Source: Streptomyces sp. R33
Lineage (GTDB): Bacteria > Actinomycetota > Actinomycetes > Streptomycetales > Streptomycetaceae
DNA length: 64,000 bases
Direction: 5' to 3'
NCBI RefSeq assembly: GCF_041200175.1
Contig: NZ_CP165727.1
Location: forward strand, 8,426,001-8,490,000
This document shows, piece by piece, positions 48,558 to 56,731 of the stretch (position 1 is the stretch's first letter; each line of letters starts with the position of its first letter). Below the pieces are notes generated by a model. It was not told the DNA's origin. It saw only the letters and a list, made by a program, of their open reading frames with translations, and did no database searches. Position numbers and translations under genes: made by a program.

Positions 48558-49568
48558 CCGCGCGTTGGCGGCTTGCCGGACGATGCGGTAGATGAGCCAC
48601 TCTGGGAGGCTCAACTGCGCTCGCAGCACCCGCCTCATCCCTTCGGTCCTCACCCGGCTGGTAGTCCGTGTGATGGCGGCCACGCGCGCGGTTGCCGACT
48701 CCTCCCAGAACGACAGCGGAACACGGATGGCCGAAAAGCGGTTGCCTACCGAGAATCGTTCTTCCGGGTACCGAACGCTGATGGGCAACCCCACGTGGAG
48801 GTCACGTTCACGCTGATGGGGGGCCAGCCAGCTTTCGGGCATCCAACTGCGAAGAGCGGCTGCCAGGGCGGCCAGGCAGATGTCATTCGACGTGGCTCCC
48901 AGGGCCCGCCCCGCCTCGCGCAGCAACGAAGCCGGTACAGCGGCCGCAATCAGCTGTGCCTCACCCGTCAAGGTGCGCTTCGTCGACCAGGCGAGAGAGG
49001 GCCCGAAGGTCTGCATCCGGTCGGCCACGCTCCGGGTGACGGCTCGCACCGGAATCCGCTGCGCCCAGGGAAGGCCGACGGGAGGTACGGCGACGCGTGG
49101 CACATCGGCAGGTCCTGTACCGAAGAGGGCCGTGACCGCGTCCATGAGTGCCTGTCCGTCCTGGGCGCCGTGATGCGCACGGTAGAACAGCGCGTATTCG
49201 CGGGGGGAGTACCCGTGAATAAGCCACACTTCCCAACGCGGTGATCTGTCGGGGACGGTGGCGCGCAACAGCGAGTCCACGGCTTCCTCGAGCGTGCTGG
49301 TACAGCCCGCGAGGCAGACTTCGTGCACGTGGCGATGCGGGTCGAAGTCCGGGTCCGACTCCCACACCGTCCGCCGCTTCTGCTTGGTAACTGTGCACGC
49401 CAAAGTCGGCATCCGTTCGATCCGCTCGCCAACCTGCTCCCTCACCCGATTCAGGCTCGGGGCCGTGCCAGTCGCACGCAGGACTACTCCGATATAGGGC
49501 CGCACATTGTGCTGCTGCCGTTCGTAGGTGAAAAAGCAGCCGTCGAGCGCATTTGGTTGTTGGATCAT
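48558..49568 (-). pseudogene. Wax ester synthase/DGAT, 5' part (split by IS3)
   Basis: Acyl-CoA:diacylglycerol/alcohol acyltransferase; the family makes storage lipids (triacylglycerol or wax esters). Starts MIQQPNALDGCFFTYERQQH at 49568 with GGGGAT upstream. The catalytic HHxxxDG motif is FYRAHHGAQDGQALMDAV (His132-His133 ... Asp137-Gly138). Later regions: ATSNDICLAALAAALRSWMP and VGLPISVRYPEERFSVGNRF (PxS and GN motifs). The coding sequence breaks at the IS3 after RQAANAR. Before insertion the protein was about 440 residues, normal for the family. An IS630 sits 80 bases upstream. Confidence 0.92.
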
Positions 49569-49657
49569 TGTGATCCCCAAAGGATGGCGAAGGCGCGATG
49601 CGGCACCCCCGCGAAGGCGTGTGCGTTCCTGAGGACAGCGAAGAGCTACTGAAGATT

Positions 49658-50281
49658 TCAGGGTGGGGTCGGTGGGTTGATGGCCAGACCGGTGGCGGTG
49701 AGGCAGCCGTCGACAAGGTGGGGCCGGAGTTGGATTCTGCGTAGCTCGCGGCGGAGTGTGCGGTCGAGGTCGTCGGGTGTGTCGAAGGCGGTGTTGGCCA
49801 TCGCTCTGCGCACGAGTGACCAGACGGCCTCGACCGGGTTCAGGTCTGGTGAGTATGCCGGGAGGCGGATGGTGGTGAGCCAGTCGTGCTCCGCCTCGTA
49901 CCGCTTCAGCCCGGCGGCCAGGTGGGTGTTGAGATTGTCCCAAACCACCACGATGGGGCCGTCGAGTTGGATGTGCGCGCGGACCAGGAGGTCGCGGTAG
50001 TCCTTCCAGGAGAAGCTCTTGCGGGCGCCCTTGAGCAGGAGATGGTTGCGGGGTCGGTGGATGAGGCGGCTCTTCTCGCCGAGTTTGTAGCAGCACAGCG
50101 CGGCGACCGAGGTCCGGCGGCGGGAACGGCCGCGGACGCGGATGACGGGGGTCTGTCCGCGTCGGCCCCAGGTGCGGGCCCGGGGCGGAGTCATCGAGAA
50201 GCCGGCCTCGTCCTCGAAGACGAGCCATGCCCCGGACGCCGCCGCGAGGCTTTTACCCGTGGCCAGACCTCCTTCTTCCAC
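49658..50281 (-). CDS. IS630-family transposase, catalytic ORF
   Basis: 207 residues: ASGAWLVFEDEAGFSMTPPR (first Asp), QLDGPIVVVWDNLNTHLAAG (second Asp) and RLPAYSPDLNPVEAVWSLVR (Glu). It overlaps the upstream HTH ORF by about 90 bases in another frame, the arrangement used by IS630 members that make the full transposase by frameshifting. Catalytic residues complete. Confidence 0.9.
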   Translation of the reverse strand: MEEGGLATGKSLAAASGAWLVFEDEAGFSMTPPRARTWGRRGQTPVIRVRGRSRRRTSVAALCCYKLGEKSRLIHRPRNHLLLKGARKSFSWKDYRDLLVRAHIQLDGPIVVVWDNLNTHLAAGLKRYEAEHDWLTTIRLPAYSPDLNPVEAVWSLVRRAMANTAFDTPDDLDRTLRRELRRIQLRPHLVDGCLTATGLAINPPTPP

Positions 50282-50730
50282 AGTTCCACCGCGTGCTCGT
50301 CACGCTCGAGGGCTCTGCGGGCGGGTGCCTGCCAGGACCAGCCGTGCCGTTTCAGCAGCCGCCACACCGTCGGCACCGACAGGGTCAGCCGCAGCCGGCG
50401 GCGGATCAGCGTCTGGACCCGGGCCAGCGTCCAGCGTTCGTCGTCGAAGCCGTGCGCCGAGGGGCCTTTGCCGAGTTCCTCCTCGAGCACGGCGAACTGG
50501 GCGTCGGTGACGGTCGGGGCGTTCGCCGGACCCGCCGAGCGCAAGCCCTCCATGCCGCCCTCGCGCCAGGCACGACGCCAGCGTTCCACCGACCGCACAC
50601 TCACCCGCAGATCCTTCGCGATCACCGCGGTCTTCTCACCCGCCGCGAACCGCATCCCGGCCTGAAGCCGGATCCCCTCACGAAACGCCCGACGCTCAGC
50701 CGTCAGGCCCCCACCCTCTGGATACCTCAC
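50191..50730 (-). CDS. IS630-family transposase, DNA-binding ORF
   Basis: 179 residues: GMRFAAGEKTAVIAKDLRVS, VRSVERWRRAWREGGMEGLR (first HTH), ERWTLARVQTLIRRRLRLTL and VPTVWRLLKRHGWSWQAPAR (second HTH). It ends in a frame different from the catalytic ORF. Together they make one element of about 1.1 kb (roughly 49650-50745); exact ends were not fixed. Confidence 0.88.
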   Translation of the reverse strand: MRYPEGGGLTAERRAFREGIRLQAGMRFAAGEKTAVIAKDLRVSVRSVERWRRAWREGGMEGLRSAGPANAPTVTDAQFAVLEEELGKGPSAHGFDDERWTLARVQTLIRRRLRLTLSVPTVWRLLKRHGWSWQAPARRALERDEHAVELWKKEVWPRVKASRRRPGHGSSSRTRPASR

Positions 50731-50745
50731 CTCACCGGCATACCG

Positions 50746-51542
50746 CAGGGATCATGAACCGTCACTACCCGACGACAACGCGAAATCCTCAGTAACCGAC
50801 CACACCGGGCAAAGGTCACGAGCCGCAGACACGCGACGGCTGATCTTCGCTTCATGAACTCGAGGACAGCCGACGCCACGCTCCCGGTGCACCTCGCCTC
50901 CGTGAGCCTCAGCACGGGGTGGCCGGGCCGACTCAGGGCAGAGTCGACCTTCCATGAGGGCAGGACGCGGGCCTGGTCCAGCCGATAGGGGGGCGCCGTC
51001 CCCCGCCGCGCATCTCTGATCACCGAGGCGATCACGAGGACGATCCGCCCTCTTTGACAGCGGCGGGCACTGTGCGGCTGTGTAGGCGGGCTAGAGGGGC
51101 AAGAGGAAGACCCCGAGCCGTAGGGGGCCTCGGGGCGTTCCTGCCGTGGCCGTCGCTGGCCGCCGGGTTCAACGATTGGCTGCTGCCCGTGTCACGCCCA
51201 TTCCACGCCGAGGTCGAAAACGGGGCGCGCGGGTCGAGCCGGCGCTGTACGCCGGTGGTGAAGCAGCTGACCTGCGGGCACGTTGTATGACGCATCGTGA
51301 AATGGAAGATCCACATGCATTGGGTTGGGACACAGCAGCAGAGCCAGCTCCTGGAACGAAAGACGAGCGTCGACCACCTGGGGCTGGTGTGGTGTCCCGT
51401 CCGGTTCCGTGTCCTCACCACTTCTTGATCGTTTAAACGGATGTTCGCTGCCTGCGTGTCTGCTGGGCGCGCCGTCTGCCCGGTGTCGGAGGGCTTCGAA
51501 CGAGCTGGGGACCTACTGCCGTCGCTGAGATGGGGACTTGTC
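50746..51542. other. Long stretch without a recognised gene
   Basis: Open frames on both strands have poor coding character. A small hairpin (CCCCGAG 51111-51117 / CTCGGGG about 51129-51135) could be a terminator. The patch GATCGTTTAAACGGATG near 51427-51443 is AT-rich and may belong to the promoter of the SGNH gene. Confidence 0.45.
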
Positions 51543-52466
51543 ATGCGTTCCGATGTGCCGATGGAGGCGTGGAAGAGAGTGCGCCGCCGACTGCTGAAGT
51601 CTCTGGTGAAGCCTTATGCGGCTGTGTTGCTGCGTCAGCCGCTGTGGGACGCGCGTGGGGTGGTGTCGCCTTGCGGCCGCTATGGTCCCGGCGGCGGATC
51701 GGCAATGCCGTTCGTGCTGCTGGGGGACTCGTCCGCGGTGACCGTGGGCGTGTTGGAGCGGCAGGACACCATCGGTGCGCAACTGGCCGGGATGCTGTCC
51801 TCGCGGCTCGAGTGCGCGGTGGAGCTGGACGTGCTGGCCCGGGCGGGAGCCACGACAGCGGCGCTGGGCCGGCAGGTTCGGGCCGTGTCCGGCCGGACCG
51901 CTCCGGGCGTGGCGTTCATTCTCATCGGCGGGAACGACGTGATGCTGCCGGCTCCTGTGAGCCGGTCCGCGGTTCGCCTGGGCCGCTACGTACGCGAGCT
52001 CCGCAGTGCGGGGTGGGAGGTGGTGGTGGGTTCGTGCGCGGACATCGGTGCGGCTCCTGCCCTGCGCCGCGGCGTAGCGGCGGTTGCCTCCGTTCGCTCG
52101 CGCCGGCTGGCCCGGCTCCAGTCGGCTGCCGTGCTGGCCGCGGGCGGGCGGGTCGTCGCGCTGGAGACCGACGCGTTCCGGCGGCGTCCGGCACACCTCT
52201 ACTGCCCCGACGGTTTCCATCCGTCACCCGAGGGCTACCGCGTCTATCTCCGGCTGGCCGGCTCCGCAGTAGCCGGGGCGGGCGAGGCCTGGCTGCGCCG
52301 GTCGCTCGTCGCGCGGCGCGCCGGCATGCCGGCCGCGGGCGCCCAGAAGGGCGCGCCACGCGAGGCGGCCGTGCCGGCCACGGCCCCCGCCCCGGCTCAG
52401 ATCCGCCTGCCGCGCACCCTTCGCGGCGCGCCCCGGCCGTCGGGGGCCGAGCGGGAGCCGGTATGA
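51543..52466 (+). CDS. SGNH/GDSL hydrolase
   Basis: 307 residues from ATG 51543 (MRSDVPMEAWKRVRRRLLKS); ATG 51561 is an alternative. Block I Ser in MPFVLLGDSSAVTVGV, block III Asn in FILIGGNDVMLPAPVS, and block V Asp/His in LYCPDGFHPSPEGYRVYL complete the esterase set. The N-terminal basic helix (VRRRLLKSLVKPYAAVLLRQ) may associate with membrane; there is no clear signal peptide. Ala/Pro-rich tail. Its stop overlaps the ATG of the MFS gene (ATGA), so the two are coupled. Probable ester or lipid hydrolase; substrate unknown. Confidence 0.9.
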   Translation: MRSDVPMEAWKRVRRRLLKSLVKPYAAVLLRQPLWDARGVVSPCGRYGPGGGSAMPFVLLGDSSAVTVGVLERQDTIGAQLAGMLSSRLECAVELDVLARAGATTAALGRQVRAVSGRTAPGVAFILIGGNDVMLPAPVSRSAVRLGRYVRELRSAGWEVVVGSCADIGAAPALRRGVAAVASVRSRRLARLQSAAVLAAGGRVVALETDAFRRRPAHLYCPDGFHPSPEGYRVYLRLAGSAVAGAGEAWLRRSLVARRAGMPAAGAQKGAPREAAVPATAPAPAQIRLPRTLRGAPRPSGAEREPV

Positions 52467-53794
52467 CCGCAAGGCGGCATACCGCCTGGCCGGCCTGCGC
52501 GGTGACAGGGCTGGCGGTCTTTCTGTGCGGGCTGGATCACCTGGTGCTGCTCACCGCGCTCACCGCGATCCGCTCCGACCTCGGCCGGGACGCCGACGCA
52601 GCGGCGGCCGGCTGGTTCGTCAACGCCTACCTCGTGCCGGTCGCCGTCCTGCCGCCGCTGGTGACCAGGCTCGCCGCGAGGGTCGGGCAGCTGCGAATGT
52701 TCACAGCGGCTCTGGTCCTCTTCACCGCCGGTTCCACAGCGGCCGCCTGCTCAGCCACGGCAGGATCCCTGACGTTGGCGCGCGTGGTGCAGGGAACGGG
52801 GGCCGCTGCGATCATGCCGCTGAGCCTCACCCTGGTAGCCGCCGCCGTGCCCGTCCACCGGCGGCCGGTACTGCTGGGGGTCTGGGGAGCCCTCGGCGGG
52901 CTGGCGGTGGCGGTCGGCCCCTTGGTGGGCGGCGCCGTCGTCCAGTGGGGCGGCTGGCAGTACGTCTTCTGGATCAACGTGCCTCTCGGCTGCCTCCTGG
53001 CAGCGGCGGCGCGGGTTTTCTTGCGGGAGCCGCCCAGCACCCATGCCGCAGCCCCCGCATCGACGAGGTCCCGGCCGGCCGCCGCAAGGCAGAGCACAGT
53101 GCTGAGGCTTTGGCCGCGTTCTGGCGTCTCCCGCGGTCTCCTGGCGGTGCACGCCTGCGGGTTCCTGATACACGCCGGCGTGTTCGGGACGGTGTTCTGG
53201 CTGGCTCAGTTCCCCCAGGCCGTCCAGGGCCACAGCCCGTGGGAAGCGGGCCTGCGGATCCTTCCCTGGACGGCCATGCCGCTGGTGGTGGCTCCCCTGG
53301 CAGGGCTGATGATGGGCAGTACCGGCGCGCGCCCCGTCCTCGTGGCCGGCTTTCTGCTGACCGCGGCGAGCTCGGGGTGGTTCGCGCTGGTTCTCACCCC
53401 GCACTCGGACTATGTGATGCAGCTGCCCGGTCTGCTGGCCGGCGGGATGGGAATGGCTCTCTTCTTCACCGCGGCGCCTGAAGCCCTCTTGGCCAACACG
53501 TCGGACTGGTGCGCGGCCGCCGCGTCGGGGGTCAACAGCTCCGTCCGGGAGATCGGCGCACTGGCCGGGGTCGGCGCGTCCACGGTCCTGTTCACGTACA
53601 GCGGTTCCACGGCGGGCCCGGCCATGTTCACGCACGGTCTGGCCGCGGTCTTGTGGGCCGGTGCGGCAACCGCCGGGCTCGGAATCCTTGCGGCGGCCGC
53701 GACCGGGCCGGCCCGCAACCGCTTCCCTGCCGGAAAGCCGGCCGGCGCCGCTGCCCCAGAGGCGGCCGCGCCCGCGCGGCCAGCGGTGCTCTGA
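52463..53794 (+). CDS. MFS transporter (drug/H+ antiporter type)
   Basis: 443 residues, MTARRHTAWPACAVTGLAVF, about 12 membrane helices. AGWFVNAYLVPVAVLPPLVT and TLARVVQGTGAAAIMPLSLT (motif-C-like region). LGVWGALGGLAVAVGPLVGG and VVQWGGWQYVFWINVPLGCL, with W-x-W-x-F-x-I-N-x-P, are typical of DHA2-type exporters. A hydrophilic central loop lies at 190-215. Four-base overlap with the SGNH gene. Likely exports a small amphiphilic or lipid-like product. Intact. Confidence 0.92.
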   Translation: MTARRHTAWPACAVTGLAVFLCGLDHLVLLTALTAIRSDLGRDADAAAAGWFVNAYLVPVAVLPPLVTRLAARVGQLRMFTAALVLFTAGSTAAACSATAGSLTLARVVQGTGAAAIMPLSLTLVAAAVPVHRRPVLLGVWGALGGLAVAVGPLVGGAVVQWGGWQYVFWINVPLGCLLAAAARVFLREPPSTHAAAPASTRSRPAAARQSTVLRLWPRSGVSRGLLAVHACGFLIHAGVFGTVFWLAQFPQAVQGHSPWEAGLRILPWTAMPLVVAPLAGLMMGSTGARPVLVAGFLLTAASSGWFALVLTPHSDYVMQLPGLLAGGMGMALFFTAAPEALLANTSDWCAAAASGVNSSVREIGALAGVGASTVLFTYSGSTAGPAMFTHGLAAVLWAGAATAGLGILAAAATGPARNRFPAGKPAGAAAPEAAAPARPAVL

Positions 53795-54021
53795 CGGACC
53801 CGCCATTGGCTTTGTGCACGTCGAAGAGCATGGTCGGCTGGCGCACCGGCACCGGCCGCCCAGGCGTTGAGCGGTCCTCTGGACCGTGGACCCGTGACCC
53901 GCACGCCGTCGGACGAGACCTCTGGGCGACACGGCAGCTTCGGGGCATTCCTCCCTGTATTGGGCATGGCCGCGTGCTAGGGATAGTAAGTAAAGATGTC
54001 CGAAATAGGAGGTATTCGAAT

Positions 54022-54336
54022 ATGCATGCAATTCTTCTCCGCGTGACGACGGCGCTGGGCGCCGCGGCGGTGCTGGCTGTCGTCGGCGCCGGCGCGGCCA
54101 GCGCCGACGACACGGGGCCGGGCCATTCCGTGGGCAGCTCAGGCTTCGGGAACTCGGGCGTCGGCAACGCGGGCGCACTCAACGAAGGCGTCGGCAACGC
54201 GGGCGCGCTCAACGACGGCGTCGGCAACGCGGGCGTCGCCAACTGGGGTCTGGGCAACGCGGGCCTTGCCAACACGGGCATCGGCAGCCACGGCATCGGA
54301 AACTCCGGCCTCGGTAGCTCCGGCATCGGCAACTGA
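54022..54336 (+). CDS. Small secreted GxGNxG-repeat protein
   Basis: 104 residues from ATG 54022 with a perfect AGGAGG about 10 bases upstream. Signal peptide MHAILLRVTTALGAAAVLAV to AGAASA. The mature 70 residues are almost entirely 5-residue-period repeats: GNSGVGNAGALNEGVGNAGA, LNDGVGNAGVANWGLGNAGL and ANTGIGSHGIGNSGLGSSGI, then GN. This pattern (N-x-G-x-G) recalls the repeats of mycobacterial PPE-MPTR proteins and pentapeptide-repeat helices, but as a tiny free-standing exported protein. No partner gene recognised. Upstream region is AT-richer (GGGATAGTAAGTAAAGATG). Confidence 0.8.
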   Translation: MHAILLRVTTALGAAAVLAVVGAGAASADDTGPGHSVGSSGFGNSGVGNAGALNEGVGNAGALNDGVGNAGVANWGLGNAGLANTGIGSHGIGNSGLGSSGIGN

Positions 54337-54759
54337 GGCGAGCTCACGGCCCCGCACCACCAAGTCGCACGACGCGCCCGGCTGACGTCGGGCCGATCCA
54401 CCCCCGGGCCGCCCGTTCCATGAGCGGCAGGCCCGGGGGTCTGGCGCGGAGCAGCTGGCCCGCCAGAACAGCGGACCGCGCGAACAGAATCGGCTTCACC
54501 TGATTGCACGAGCGCCTGGACGCCACCGCCCCCGGCGGCCAACTGGCTGCCACCCGCGAGCCTGGCTGCATTGAGGGCCGCCGGGGGCGCGGCTTCAACG
54601 CCGTCTCACGGCCCCTGTTGCTCGCTGTCTTCGGTCTCGGGCTCTGGCTCACTTTCCGTGGAGCATGCACTCTGAGTCATGATCGTCGGGCGAGCGGGCC
54701 CGGGGAAGATGCCCGGAATTGATCCGTACGGGGTGTGGTGTGGCTGACAGTTCGGCCCG
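54337..54759. other. Spacer with hairpin
   Basis: ACCCCCGGGCC (54400-54410) pairs with GGCCCGGGGGT (54430-54440), a probable terminator for the repeat-protein gene. No gene recognised before the ISL3 remnant. Confidence 0.5.
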
Positions 54760-56076
54760 TGGAAGAAGTGGTGCTCCGGCTGGAGGAGTTGCTGTTCCCG
54801 AGCGCCTGCGGTCGACGCTGGCCGCGGTGGGCCTCGCGCTCGCTGGCCGGGCCGGTGCTCGCATGGCGAGAGCCTTCGGCGTGTCTGTCAGCCGGAGTAC
54901 GGTGCTCAGGCTGGTCGAAGCGTTGCCCGACCCCGAAGTTCCAGCCCCGCGGGTGGTTGGCGTCGATGAGTACGCGACCCGCAAAGGCCGCCACTACGGG
55001 ACCGTCCTGGTCGACGTCGAAAGCCGGCGTCCAGTGGACCTGCTGCCCGACCGGGAGGCGCCCAGCCTGGCCGCTTGGCTCGCGAAACGGCCCGGGGTGG
55101 AGGTGGTCTGCCGCGATCGGGCACCGTTCTTTGCCGAAGGTGCCACGGCCGGGGCACCGCAGGCGGTGCAGGTCGCGGACAGGTGGCATCTCTGGCACAA
55201 CCTGAGCGAGGCTGCAGAGCGGTGCGTCGCAGACCACCGCGGATGCCTGCAGGTCCTGGCGCCAGATCCAGCCCAGCCTGCCCCCGATCCGAAGAGGTTC
55301 GAGGACCCCTCCGGCTCGCCCTGGCCGAGAGGACACCGCTTCGCCGACCGCACCCGCGTCAACCACGCGACCGTCCACAAACTGCTGGCCGCCGGGCTCA
55401 GCCGGAGGGCGATCGGCCGCCAACTCCGGACGACCTCCCGCACCGTCAAGCTCTTGGCCGACGAGCCACCCCGGAGGAATTGTTCCAGGGGCAGTGGCAG
55501 GGCCGGCCATCCAAACTCGACGCCTTCAAGCCCTACCTGGATGACCGCTGGAACCAAGGCTGCACGAACGCCTGGAGGGTGGGGGAGGAGATCGTGCCGC
55601 TCGGCTATCAGGGCAGCTACCAGCGGGTTCGCGCCTATTTCCGGGAGAAGCGGCTCTCGCCAGGCCCCGTCACCGCTCGGCCGCCATCACCCCGGGTCGT
55701 CGCCGGATGGATCCTCCGCCGGCCGGAGACCCTCACCGAGACGGAGCACCTTCGACTCAAGGCCGTTCTGGTCCACTGCCCTGAACTGGACGCCCTCACC
55801 GGCCACGTCCGCTCCTTCGGCCAGATGCTCACCGAGCGCCAGGGCGAACGGCTGCCGCAGTGGCTCGATGCCGTCCGACAAGATGACCTCCCCGGCCTCC
55901 ACACCCTCGCCGCAGGCATCGACCGCGACCGCGATGCAGTCATCGCCGGCCTCACCCTGCCCTGGAGCTCAGGCGTCGTCGAAGGCCACGGCAACCGGAT
56001 CAAGATGCTCAAACGCCAGATGTTCGGCCGCGCAGGCTTCGCTCTCCTGCGGAAGAGGGTTCTTCTGGCCAGCTGA
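54760..56076 (+). pseudogene. ISL3-family transposase, deleted and frameshifted
   Basis: Opens VEEVVLRLEELLFPSA (normal ISL3 start) but the Cys-rich zinc-binding region is missing; it resumes TLAAVGLALAGRAGARMARA. The DDE parts follow: RVVGVDEYATRKGRHYGTVL and VQVADRWHLWHNLSEAAERC. Near 55470 the frame shifts (KLLADE, then TPEELFQGQWQGRPSKLDAF). The end is intact: LPWSSGVVEGHGNRIKMLKR, QMFGRAGFALLRKRVLLAS. Inactive. Confidence 0.88.
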
Positions 56077-56119
56077 CCGCAGCCACCCGTAGGGTGACGG
56101 GGACGAGAGAAGATGCACC

Positions 56120-56707
56120 ATGGATCCCCGCATACCCCGCTTGCGTCGCAAGCTGGCCGCGATCCCTTTCCAGCCGCTGCGCAGCCACTCCTTCGGGGAA
56201 GAGCAACACCAGTTCTGCCTCGGCCCGAAGCTGGCGGAAGCACGTGTTGTTTCGTTTGAGGCCGAGCGCGACATCGTTCTTCCTGAAGCCTATCGGCAGT
56301 TCATCACGAACATCGGGGGCTCAGGCGCGGCCCCTTTTTACGGTCTCGTGCCGCTGGAGCACTGTTCCTTGCTGGTTATGAATCCGCGCGAAGCAGCAGG
56401 GACACCCCGCGGCTTCACCCGCGCGGGCTCCGGGGCACACGAAGGCGACCTTTTCCTCCACATCATCGAGATGGGCTGCACTGACGTATGCGTCCTCGCG
56501 GTGACTGGTCCACTCACCGGCCGCGTCCTCATTGGTAACAGCGACGGGTACTGGGGCCCCAACGTCTCCTCCGCCACCGACTTCCTCGACTGGTACGAAC
56601 GCTGGCTCAGCCACATGAGCGCCGGACGCGACAACCGGGCCTTGGAACTCACCTCGCCTCGACTTCGTGCCCATCCAAACCGCCATCGCATGGCTCCGAA
56701 GATCTGA
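56120..56707 (+). CDS. SMI1/KNR4 (SUKH) family protein
   Basis: 195 residues from ATG 56120 (MDPRIPRLRRKLAAIPFQPL). SUKH elements: FEAERDIVLPEAYRQFITNI, GGSGAAPFYGLVPLEHCSLL, FLHIIEMGCTDVCVLAVTGP and GRVLIGNSDGYWGPNVSSAT, then DFLDWYERWLSHM. It is a bacterial SUKH protein of the type that often serves as toxin immunity, here orphaned between an ISL3 remnant and an IS1182. The ribosome site (GAGAGAAGATGCACC) is plausible. The last 30 residues are Arg-rich and may be extended past the original end. Confidence 0.8.
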   Translation: MDPRIPRLRRKLAAIPFQPLRSHSFGEEQHQFCLGPKLAEARVVSFEAERDIVLPEAYRQFITNIGGSGAAPFYGLVPLEHCSLLVMNPREAAGTPRGFTRAGSGAHEGDLFLHIIEMGCTDVCVLAVTGPLTGRVLIGNSDGYWGPNVSSATDFLDWYERWLSHMSAGRDNRALELTSPRLRAHPNRHRMAPKI

Positions 56708-56731
56708 CTCTCCGCAACCGCTCCACGGAAT

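Noticed and set aside
54719..56092. Functional ISL3 transposase
   Set aside because: The zinc-binding N-terminal region is missing and the frame shifts near 55470.
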